Below are positions 22,158 to 33,200 of a stretch of DNA of 64,000 bases, piece by piece (within the stretch, counting starts at the first letter, position 1; each line of letters opens with the position of its first letter). The stretch spans positions 1,323,250 to 1,387,249 of the forward strand of contig WBMV01006632.1 of the NCBI GenBank assembly GCA_013396655.1. The letters run 5' to 3'. The translations under genes and the position numbers were made by a program. Source of the DNA: Campylorhamphus procurvoides (Eukaryota > Chordata > Aves > Passeriformes > Dendrocolaptidae). The notes beneath the pieces are model-generated. The model was given only the letters and a program-made list of their open reading frames with translations. It made no database searches and was not told the DNA's origin.

Positions 22158-22187
22158 GGGGGGGATTTTGGGGGATGGGGTGGGGGG
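22158..22187 (+). other. G-quadruplex motif
   Basis: Four G runs of 7, 5, 4 and 6 bases separated by loops of 5, 2 and 1 bases. Fits the canonical intramolecular G4 pattern; lies 160 bp upstream of the GC-rich island. Confidence 0.75.
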
Positions 22188-22319
22188 AGTTAAGAGATTG
22201 ACTGGGATCGTTCCAAAGTATAGAAAGAATATTTCTAACTTACATTAAAACTTCAGACTTACAGATTTACTCGTGTCCTTTATCATCTGTGTCCAGTAAG
22301 CAGTGTTCCCGCAGGATTC

Positions 22320-22662
22320 CACGCCGGGAAGAACGGGGTGCTCCCCAGTTCCCGAGTGAACATAGGATGTAGCAGGTTCGCGCACCTCCTTGCTAGACCT
22401 TTCCTTTCCCAAGGGCGTTCTCGGGCGGTGTTTCAAGCCGAGGCGCTGCAATGCAGGCAGGAGTCACACGGGGGCAGCCGAGCACTGATGGATTCTGATG
22501 AGCCATGAACAGGGGAGCGCTCCCAGCCGAGGCTCAGCTCCCTCTTCTGAGAAGGAGATGAGTATCGTACCCCTGGAGTATGTTTGTGCAGGGGCGTGAT
22601 ACTCAGTGGGCAGCTACAGCCGCTGGAGTAGCTGCCTGTCAGTGACAGCGTGTTTCACACTG
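22320..22662. other. GC/CpG-rich island with clustered inverted repeats
   Basis: Sharp GC rise in AT-rich intergenic DNA. Inverted repeats: CGGGAA 22325-22330 with TTCCCG 22349-22354 (plus GGGG/CCCC inside); the perfect palindrome GGGAGCGCTCCC 22513-22524; a 17-bp stem 22559-22575 with 22589-22605 (one mismatch, two G-T pairs, 13-nt loop); and a perfect 9-bp stem 22609-22617 with 22628-22636 (10-nt loop), followed by CAGTG/CACTG 22640-22662. No coding frame, tRNA fold or known ncRNA was recognised. It could be a promoter island, a structured RNA or an old DNA-transposon end. Confidence 0.6.
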
Positions 22663-25600
22663 TAATCTGATTCATATTTACCGTGAAATGTCTTTGTGTA
22701 AAAACATGTCAGGGGTGATTCAGATCTCTGAGAGAGAGAGGTGTAATCCTGTGTGACTAGTTATTTAATTTAGGAGGTATTGTTTTCTCACACACAAAAA
22801 AATAATGATTAAAGGGCGTCTGAAGTGGCAGTGGGCAGAACAGTATGCAGTGTTATACCCCAACTTCTGCTCTTTGCTTTGTAATCTTGCTTTTTAATTT
22901 AGCTGTAGCTAAGCATTATCAAGAAACCGAAGGTCTGCATATTTTTTTTATTATTATTTAAATAAACTCTCAATGAAAGCAACTATGTCTTGTTTGCTCT
23001 TCTGCAAGAAGACTGAACATTTTTATTTGAGATCTGGTATAATTTTCACTTTCTTACATTACATACCACATGACACTTGCTAGGTTTGTAAACATTGGAG
23101 GTTCCTAACTTGAAATATTTAGGTGTTCAACTTGAAATGTTTTGGATTTGACTGAGGGTCTCTTATCTGGCAGGTTTATCTGACAACTCGTATCTTCATT
23201 GGTGCTTTTGCCCTATCAGCCAAGGAGATACTATTGCACTGTTATCTCGGTTTGGGAGATAACTGAAAAAGTGAAACTTATTTGTGCAAGATAATGCAGG
23301 GAGCTTGACACAGGGCAAGGACAGTCCACTATCTAGAGTAATAGACCATCTGAATACCCTCCTAGTCTTTCACGTTTGGTCTATAAGCACTTCTAAGTGG
23401 GATGCGTAATGTTCTGCCACAACTGCACTTTTCATGTTATGCAATGAATTCATATCGCTTGAGCTGACACTGAAACTTATGATCAGACAAGTTCCACCCA
23501 AATGTCAACAAGCAGTGGTGAATCACCTTTGTTTGCGAAGCAGTATATACAGATAGTACAATTACCAAAGCATTTATGCTGACTTACAGAAGATTTAAGT
23601 ATTAAAGAAGTATTAAAATATGAACCTACCTACCAAAGATTCTAGAAAATGACTTTATAGAGAGAACTAATTTGACCTGGATTTATGGTTCCCTGTAGTT
23701 AGCTGATAATGCATTTTGAAATTAAATTCTTTTTACTTTTAAAAGAGCATTCTTGCCCTCCTATACTTCATTTGTTTTTCTTGATCTCTCTGCTCTCATT
23801 AGTCTCTTCCCAGATTATTACCTACAGCTGTAGCTTTACGAAGAAGGGTAAAACAGGTGATGTTTGCCAGCTGTATTGGATGATGCCTGATGAGTGTTCC
23901 TCAAAGTGAACTCAGCAGGAGATTCAAGTGGTCACTGCAGTAGGTCTGCAGCAAGCTTCTCAACATGTTCTGGTGGCTTTCCTTTTCATTGTTTCTACTA
24001 GCAGTATGGGAGCATGTTGGGGAACGAAATGTATTTGACTGGCTAAAGCTCAGATTTTGCAGGTGTCTCTTACATTTACTCAGGGCTCATTAGATAGCTT
24101 AGCACCTATAAAAGTTGTGAAATATGTTTCAGGCAAAGAATTGCGAGAAAGGAAAAAGCAGTCAACTAGTTAAAGAACTGCTCCTTCTCTTTTGCATTTA
24201 ATGTTTTTATTTTTCTTCAAACTTAGAGCTTGCAATCAGGATGTTGGAGTCTGCCTGTAGATCAAAATGCTAATGGAAATGACATCCTTCAATTGCACAG
24301 GTCCCTGACTGAGTCAGGAAAGGACATGCGTTACTTGTGGCTGTTATATGTTAAGGAATTTTTGCAGTCTGGCCAATTATGAGACTCTCTGGCAGTCAGC
24401 TGGCACTTCAATCTGCATCTCAGTTGGCAGCTTGCAGCTTGCAACTGTGGAACAAAGGCATAATGTAAGACTGCCATTCTTTGTTTCGTCTGAAAATGCA
24501 CACCATCTATTTCAATAAGTTGCTCTATCCTTTATTAATTAATCTCCAGTAATACTCAGTTATTTCTTGCTATGGGCCTCAGTCTTAGCAGCTTGATATG
24601 GCTATTTTCATCTTCTAAGGAAAATGCAAGGAGTCGTGTAGGAAAACCCTTAAGGAAAATAAAGAGTATATTGTAATAAGGTATATTGCCAGAACATAGA
24701 CAGCAAGTCAGTGATAATGCAAGATGTTTCTCATTGTAGAGAACCATGGCCACAAAAGTAGATTAGGTCTGTCAAAAAGATCTTCCATGATGAGATAGAA
24801 ATAAAAATTTCCGAAGACTGCCCATCTATTTAATGCTTTCTCCTCAACATATATTAAAAAAAATCCATTTAGCTATTTCACGGTGACACAAATGTCTGCC
24901 AAGAGCTTCTATCTTAAAAGTTCTGATGTTCCCTTGTTAACACGTTCCTTATTTTTCCATTGTATCTTGTTTTATTATACCGACCAGATGATGGGTTGGG
25001 ATCTCAAAAATCTGAGTTTATTTAATTTAAAAAGTAGTGTGAATTGGAGGAAGAATGGGTATAGGAACTGTATTTTACAATGCAGTAAACTCTTGTGCCT
25101 TCTCTGTTTGGTGTTACTTTTTGCCAATTCTAACACCTGTTTTCTTCAGGTAACTCATTTTGCAGTCAGTCCTGAAAGTGAAAATGGTCATGATGCAGAT
25201 GTTCATACAACCCTTCATCCCTCTATCTACTACTGTTGGTGTGAGGTCTCAGTAGTGGCAGATGCATCTTAGAAGAGGGGATGAGAGAACAGAGAGCAAT
25301 TGTATTCATTGTGTCTACAGAGGACCAAAGAAATAAAAAAGCACAGTTTTCTTCCAGCACCACCAAGTAGTAAGACCAAAATTGTGGCATTTCTTTTGAG
25401 TTCACCATCTCAGGAAAACTGTTGTAAGGCACTATAATCAAGAAATAACAGATGCAGCTGCATTAGTCTTTTAATTTTTAACAGGAGTGTATTTTTTAAG
25501 CAAGTGTTACCATCATACTCTTTCATGGTTACCCTACCATGCTTTAGTTTGCCTCAGAGAGCAGTTTTGGAGTGTCCAAATTGAATTCCTTTGTTTTGAA

Positions 25601-26711
25601 ACTAAGCCAGAATGTTCTGCATATCCCTGCCTAATGCAGCCCAGTTGCCATCACTGATGTCCAGTCCTTGGGACCAAATCAGAGCCCTTTAAGATGTGTA
25701 CAGCATTGATGCCAGGTTCTTACTACCAGATGTTTCATTGTACAGATCTGTTCCAGTTGGTTTGAAGTACTTGGTAGTGTGGGCATTGCCATTCTAACCT
25801 AGAGAGCCTCCAAAAGAAGAAATACCATCATCATCTGCCAGCGGCTGGAGATGACCACATGCAGAATTCAGGGACAGAAGAAATCTTGACAGAAAAGACT
25901 TCAACCTACCAAACATTTGAGAGCAGTCGACACCATCGATATTGGTGAGTAGAGGTTTACAATATTTAGTTACTTTTGTAGAAAAAGACCCTGGCATAAG
26001 AATAACAATTTCTACAACTGCTACTTCTCAATGCATCAGCAATGATATAAGTATGGAACTGAGCAGCTAGAAATGACTTAGGTGTCCTCATTACTTAGGA
26101 TCTTTCTTTCTTGTTTATCAGCTCTGATACTTAAAACAGTGTGCCAGACATTATTAATTTTTATTTAACATTTTGTGAGTCTGTATTTACAATACAAAAT
26201 CTAAATCTAATTTTTATGGTGGTCTGTCTGAGCAGTTGGTCTGGGAAGGTAGAAGGTTAGCGGAGCCCGATCATACAAGTACCCGGAGCTTAAGCATAAG
26301 AAGAAACTATGGCAATTTCAGTGTTCACTGACAGGTAGGAAGTAGAAGAGATGACTGGAATTGGAAGAAACACTAAAGAGTCACAGGCAGGGGTGAGTGG
26401 TGATAGGACAATGGTACTGACATTTTAAATATTAATTTTTATGGAATCTTTAAATAATCCAGAAGGATACCTTTATTTTAGCCAGTGACAAATACAGTGA
26501 CTCACATCTGTCAACACTAGAAATAGAATTGCTTTTTCCAAAAGCAAGATGCTGAAATTATGTTACTGGCAGATTTTTTTTTCTAATGTACACACATTTT
26601 TCATTTTCACTTTCTGTCAGAAAATGCATAATTATTAATGTATTTATGGCTTGCTTGCCAAAAGTCTTGCTGGCTTTTGTTATTCAAAAGGTTTTAGTGC
26701 CAGCTTTGCTC
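22663..26711. other. Intergenic, nothing recognised
   Basis: About 4 kb of AT-rich sequence between the GC-rich island and a CR1 fragment, without exon or RNA signals that could be supported. Confidence 0.5.
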
Positions 26712-26905
26712 ATTGAATCACAAGATGACTGAGGTGGGAAGGCACTTCTGGAGATCGCCTAGTCCAATTCCTCTGCAGCATCCATGCAGGGTCATGTGCA
26801 TCAAGTAGCTCAGACCTGTGTCTGATTGGGGTTTGACTGTCTCCAAGGATGGAGACTCCATGACTTCTCTTGGCAGCTTGTTCCAGTGCTTAAAAACCCC
26901 TGGAA
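26712..26905 (-). mobile_element. CR1 LINE 3'-end fragment, reverse orientation
   Basis: GAATCACAAGATGACTGAGGTGGGAAGGCAC ... CTAGTCCAATTC ... GTCTCCAAGGATGGAGACTCC ... CTTGTTCCAGTGCTTAA is a diverged CR1 3' end on the minus strand, followed by a short (AAT)n run. Confidence 0.85.
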
Positions 26906-27109
26906 TAATAATAATAATTTCTTAAAATTTCTGAAATATAAATGAAATTTCCTATATTTCAGTGTATCCATTTCCCCTGTATTTCCATTTTCTTGTTTCC
27001 ATTTCCTTGTTTCTATTTCGTCTTGTATTTTAGGTTGCGTCCAATTCTTTTCCTCCCAGTAATATAGTTAGGATGGACTTCGCCTGCTTGACAAGTGAAA
27101 AGTTGTTAA

Positions 27110-27168
27110 GTTAATCGTTGTTGGGAGGACAAAGGTTCTGATTTATGATATTTAGTGCCTTAAATACC
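27110..27168 (+). promoter_or_regulatory. Candidate MEP1B promoter elements (HNF1 half-site, HNF4 DR1, CDX, TATA-like)
   Basis: Within about 105 bp before the start codon: GTTAAT (27110-27115, HNF1 half-site), AGGACAAAGGTTC (27126-27138, 10 of 13 matches to an HNF4 DR1), TTTATGA (27142-27148, CDX2-like) and TTAAATA (27160-27166, TATA-like). These factors drive intestinal and renal brush-border genes, the tissues where meprin beta is expressed. Motif matches only; function is inferred. Confidence 0.45.
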
Positions 27169-27214
27169 AAGTTGGTCTAAAATTCTGTCCATGCAACTGC
27201 TGACTGGAGATAAC

Positions 27215-27277
27215 ATGAGCTTGTTTTCTGTGCCTGTGGTTCTAACTTGGTTTCTTCTTCAGGTGGTCTGGAGTCTG
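27215..27277 (+). CDS. MEP1B exon 1 (signal peptide)
   Basis: Twenty-one codons forming a classic signal peptide ([15 protein letters not shown] then QVVWSL), closed by a GTGAGA donor in phase 0, as needed for exon 2. Human exon 1 is of similar length. ATG 27215 has A at -3. An in-frame ATG at 27191 would add eight residues but has a weak context (T at -3). Assigned by composition, phase and position, not by strong sequence identity. Confidence 0.8.
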
Positions 27278-30200
27278 GTGAGAAAACAAAAAATATATAT
27301 TCTTTATATGATTGAGTAAATAATGTAGCTTAAGATGAGTTTGAGTGGAAAAGACTTAAGTATGTTGATTTTGCAAAATAAGAATTCTGTAGCAATCTGC
27401 ATTGGAGAGAGAGAAGATTTCTGTTTCCTTGGGGTCTTAGTGTTGCTCTTTTTCATAGACCTGGCTATCTAAAGAAGGAGCTTATCTTCTGTTCCCCATC
27501 TAAGCCAGATGTCCATTAGTATTCAAATCACTGTTACCAAAATAACAAGTTTGGGGTTAGAAACAAAATAAATATTGAAGTTTATTTCACTACTTCATAT
27601 TTATTTTTTTTTCTCTAACATAATGAATTTGCTATTGAAAGTGATGCCTTCTTATCCACTGAGTATACTTGGAAATGCTTGCTCCCTGTTCCTCCAGTCC
27701 AGCTGAAATATTTAAGATCGAAAAGTAACAGTTGAAATTTTTGTATTTCCTGTCTTTTGTAGTGAAATAAACCATTCTGTTCATGTTGGGGTGCTTTGTT
27801 GTAGTGGTCAGGAATTTTTGGTGATGAACAATAGAATTAGTTTGGAGTACAAAATGAATAGGTTGTTGAAAGTTTGTTCCAGCTGTTCATAACATCAGGA
27901 TAATCTACAGAGTGTAAGGTTGTGACATGACCTAAGTGCAACAACTTTATCTAATTTATGCTACTTAACTATCTAATTCTGTGAATTCACCTCCTGAATT
28001 CTCTCTCCCTGACAGCCTTATCTTCTTTCTCTCCACTAACACATGCTCATAGATCTTCCTAAGTCAGCAACTCAACCTCACAGTCCTAACTTTCCCATAG
28101 TCTTCCTGTATCCCTCACACTTCTGATTCTTCTGCCTGTTCCTCTGCCCCGATCTTTTGGAAACTCAAATCTCAGCCTTGTTTAGAGGGTTTGTTAAAGG
28201 CCATAGTAGATGATGCAGGGTAATACTAACATCTACGGGTTATCTCACATCAAGTTGTTTGCTAGTAACCAGGTGTGTGTGAGAAAGGGGCTTCTGATAA
28301 CCAGGGCTAATTATTTCATTTTCATATGTACTGTGGCCAGGAAGAACTTATTTCATATTTCTGCGTGCCAGTAATAGAGTCATATAGTCTGGAAAAAACA
28401 CTGCTAAATTAAGGTGTCTCATCCAAACTGGTTGAGTATATTCCATTTGAGGTTGATGGTGAGACAGGGAAATTTTCATTGAATGATTCATCACATCCTT
28501 GAATAGGTTTCCAAGCCAGGTGAGGTGGATCATCTTATGGAGATGCCAGGGGATAATGGTGGTGCCATGGATATTCTAGGGACATAAGTATTACCCATTT
28601 GTTTCTTCACTTATTACTGAGTTTACTTACCTAATTTTTGCATGACTTCAATAGGTGAGATGTTTCCCCTCTGTCCAAGAAGAATATTTGCCAGTAAATG
28701 TGCTCACAAGCCAGGGTTTGACCAACCATTACTGTATCTTAATTCATGTCAACCATGTTATCCATGTCCAAAGTTAGGGACTGATATTAAAGATGTTCAG
28801 AAATATGTGTGTGTAACTAAATAAGATTCCTGTTTAGTACACCTCAGCTAACACAACCTTGCTCTGTATGTGACTATGAACTGTGAATTTGTTGTGTATT
28901 TACGATACTTTCAAAGACTAGAAATGTGTCATATAGTTTGTCAGGCTGCTATTGAGGCCAAAGTCAGTGCCACACAAACAAGTAAATACATGCAGAGATA
29001 CTCCTTTTGCAACAGACTATTTTGGTGTTGAGATTCACAGGACTAAAGTCCTAGTTTTGTTGGGAATTAAGTGGAAAGAAGTGATGGAAGGGATTCCTTC
29101 AGCATAAACCATTCAGTGACAGTTTTCAGATAGTGAGGACCAGCCTGGATTTCAGTGAGTTGCTGATTTTGGCATTGTTCAGTCATGGACTCACTTTCTG
29201 ATTTGTGCAACGAAAGTACCACTGTATTTAGTTACATAGATTTCAGTTTGTGAGGTTTTGCTGCTGCTGGAGAAATTTTTCCAGGAGTTAGCCTGTTTGT
29301 ACCTTTGACACAGCTATACTTTCTGATTAGTAGATAAGGGTAAGTTGTAGTTTATAGTTATTGAAACTGTAGAAACATTTTACTTCCCATTAATGGCTAT
29401 AAGGGAATGCAACATATATGGGTATAATTCCTCTCCTTCATCAATAATCTTTAAAAAAGAATACAATAATGTGATTTCAATTTTTTAATATTGCCCGCTT
29501 TTCTTCACAAAAATCTCTGTGAAAGTAGGAGATTAGAACCAAATAAAATCTTCAAAATGTGTACTAAATACTTTGTCTGTGTACTTTAAGCTTGTTTACA
29601 AGCTGCACTTGCATTTCCAAACTTGATTATGTGGATACTGTCTGTGGATAGTGATAACAAATTGTCTTATACAGTGATAATGAAATATAATGATACAGTA
29701 TATGTGCAATAAAGCTTCAGCATGTGGGAGGAGTCTATGCCTTCCTCCCCCTCCCCCCCGCCCCGAAGTCCTCATTCTTATTTCCCATGTATCAATGTAA
29801 ACCTGAATGATAGCAGTTAACTCTGAGATGTGAGATCAAAATCAATCCTTCAGCAGTTGCACCTGCACAACTCTGGAGCAAATTTTTCAATGGACTTGGT
29901 CAATTTTCCACAGTGATACTGGGTTTTTAGTAGTCACCTATCTTAAAATCTACCCCAATTTAAAAACACTCAAAAATGCACACTACTGAAAAAGGGCTCT
30001 TTCAGGAGATTTTCAGTCAGGAAACAGATTCTGCTCAATGCTTTCTGTAACTGATGCTTCAAGGTCAAAATTTTGCCTTTAGACTGGGCAAGGATATTTG
30101 TGGGTGATAGTTTTCATTAAAAAAATTATGAAGTAGAAGTTGATTAAAAGCTTTGCCTGTTTATATAACAGATATTAAGGGTTTGATTATGCCAGCTGAT

Positions 30201-33200
30201 ACCAATTAAGAATTTTGTCTCTTACACCTGTAAATTGTAGCCTCTATTTTCTTTTGGCAAAAAATGGTTTTGACAATGATAATAAATTTTCAAAATCTGA
30301 CAAAAACTGTGAAGCAACAGTTTGAGTTAATTTTACTTCAAGTGACTCGAAATCATAAGATGAGATTTCAGACTTTTGTCTTTTGTATCTTTTTCTGCAG
30401 TTTTTGCAAGATGATAATTTGAGATTTAAAATGAATCTTTCATTACTAAGCTAAAGTAGGTCATTCTGGCAATTTCAAAGCTTGCTTTCTGAACCTTGAA
30501 ATTTCATGGATATAGGGGTTTTTCTGTATTTGGTAAAAGTTTTGATATGAATGCCATCAGTTTTAAGGCTCACAGTGGTTTCTCTCAAAATTCTTCCCAT
30601 CATTGTGTGGGAAGTCAGGTGTAGAAAAACGTTCATTTGAATCTCACCTGAATATTCTGGCCATACTGTTATCTCATACATCAAAAAGTTGGTAAAAATT
30701 ACCACAATTAATATTCCTGAGACTTGACTTTTTCTGTTATTCAGCACCCTGAACTTGTATTGCACACTGCTGCTAATGCAGGTTTCACATGCTTATCACA
30801 CTGGAAAAATAAGTCCTATATACCAAACTGCATGTACAAAAGACAAATTATTTATATGGAGAAAGAAAAATCTCATCCTGTTTTGCAGAATTGGTGTCAT
30901 ATCTTGCCATTTGCTGTATCTGTAACCTATATTGTCGAAGCTTAGACTATAAAGATGGTTTTTATCTCTGATTTGCGAACTTCTTTTCAAACATGCAAAT
31001 ACAAGATATCCAGTAGTGATTGCTTAGGAAGATTGTTCATGATTTTACTCACTCTGTGAGAAATAGTTGTGTAGTATTAAGTCAAACATGTCCAAACCAG
31101 TCCAAAATGAAGTGTCTAGTGCACAAAAAGGATAAAGATTACATTCTATGGGCATGTAATGGCAAGGAAAGTGTTCTATGTGTATCTCATTATATCTCAT
31201 CATGGTCTGTGGATTTTACATGTTGCAGAAAGAGTCTTTGAATTGTTATTGCGTAGGTAGAACGGATCCAGACAGAGCACTGAGCTGGGGTCAGGTGACC
31301 TGGGCAGTGTACCCAGTCCTTCAAAGCCTTGCTATGTGATGCCAAACCATTCATGGGGGAATAGAGTTTCCCCATCTTCAGCTTTATAATGGAAAGTTAA
31401 GCATAACTTCCATAGGTTGTGCGCAGCTGTGATTAGTAACAATACTTTATTCCATAGAAATAATAGGCTCTGGTTTGTCCCATTTGTGAAGGACCATTCA
31501 GCACTACTTGAGCTGTGAGAAGAAACCTCACAGACGCAGTACTGGGTGACTTACTTGTTGAGCAGCCTGAGGTGGGGAGAGCACAAAGCTGACACATGAG
31601 CAAATAAAGTTTTCCAGTCAAATGAGTGGTCAGTGGGTCCAGTCAATCCAATACAAAGCCATGTGCTAAGTGCTGTCAGTTGAGCTTGAATCGCATATCT
31701 AATACTGTTGAGAGAGTAATGAGAGCTGCATTTCATTATGTGCCTTTCTAATAATATCTTTTTTTCTTCCCGCTTCCAGCCTGCTCCAGAGAGAACTGGT
31801 GAGTTCTGTTTAGAGATATATTTGTATGTGCAAGAGGCAGTCAACAAAACTAGCTGCTCATAAACATCACTAGGACAGACACAGATTTATAATTACTGTT
31901 ATTGTCATTGCATTAATTTTCACACTTCATAAAGATAACAGCAAGGGCTAATGTCCCGCCTCACTTCTCTCTTTATTTTTCAGAAGTAGATGTAGATGGA
32001 GGAATTGATCAAGACATCTTTGACATCAATGAAGGTTTTTCAAAATTCAATTTCTCTTTTAATTCTTTTTGGTAATTTTCATTGTAGTGGTCACAGATCA
32101 ATACAATAACCAAATGTTCATCTCCTTTTCCCCATAGCTTTAGGACTAGATCTTTTTGAGGGAGACATCAAACTTCATGGGGTGAGTTCAAATATAAAAT
32201 ATAAAACCAGAAATGTGTCATTGACTTACATAATGTAAAGTATCACTGGCATGGAAATGATAGATGTATCCTGCTCTTACTAACAATAAATGTTGTTTAT
32301 GTAATGATAAACTGAAGATGTTTGGGAATGGAATTCTACAAAATGTCGTAGACAATGAAGGAGTCAGGAGCATTTGCAGAAACATTATCCAGCATGAAAT
32401 CTGTTCAGCCATTAGATCAATATCATTAGCTTCTTCTTTCCTTTACTGTACTTTTTATGTTTGAACTTTTAAGAGATTCAGCAGCATTGATTATCATCCA
32501 GGCAGATTTATAAAAAAAAAATTCTTTCATCTGTACAATATTTATTCTGTGCCAATTAAATTTACTGAGCAGTGCTGCAAAACCTTCATCATATAGATTG
32601 ACTAAAAGCAATGAAAAAATTAGATATATAATACCACATTTTAAAGTATCTGGCCAGCTTCCTTATCTGATCAATTAAAAAAAAATTACATTTACATCTC
32701 AAAAATAGCTAGCGGGAAACCCCCAAAGAGTCTTGTACTCTGAAAGTCAATAGTGCTTTACTCTCCCTTTTGGGAGATACACTTTGGCCTGAGCATGTCA
32801 GTGGAAGCAAGGACAGCACTTGCTAGAGGCACAGAAACAAGCCCTTGCATTATGAAAAATTAAAAAATTATTAATTTCTGTTCAGTTTTCAGGACTTTAG
32901 ATCTTAAAGCTTTCCATGGGAGCTGAAGCTCCTATGCATATGCATCAAAAGCCCAGGTAATTTCTACAGAGAAAATGCTGCAGAAGTTGGAGACACTGGT
33001 AGAAGGGAGTGCAGGTATTTTAAACCCAAACCTTAGACCTCTGTGTAATCTTTCAAGGTTTTTGAGCTTGCTGTTTTAATTCATGTGTTATTTGGGCTTG
33101 TAGGTTTGCTTTAGCATGACTGTAGTCACTGACACTAAATCACTTTTTGCTGAGGACTGCATATTTCTCTTTTATCTTGGATGCAGGAACGAAACTCCAT

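Noticed and set aside
24988..25148. Hydrophobic frame with a phase-0 GTAACT donor, as a candidate MEP1B exon 1
   Set aside because: The hydrophobic core begins too far from any ATG and the leader would be over 50 residues; 27215-27277 is a much better signal peptide.
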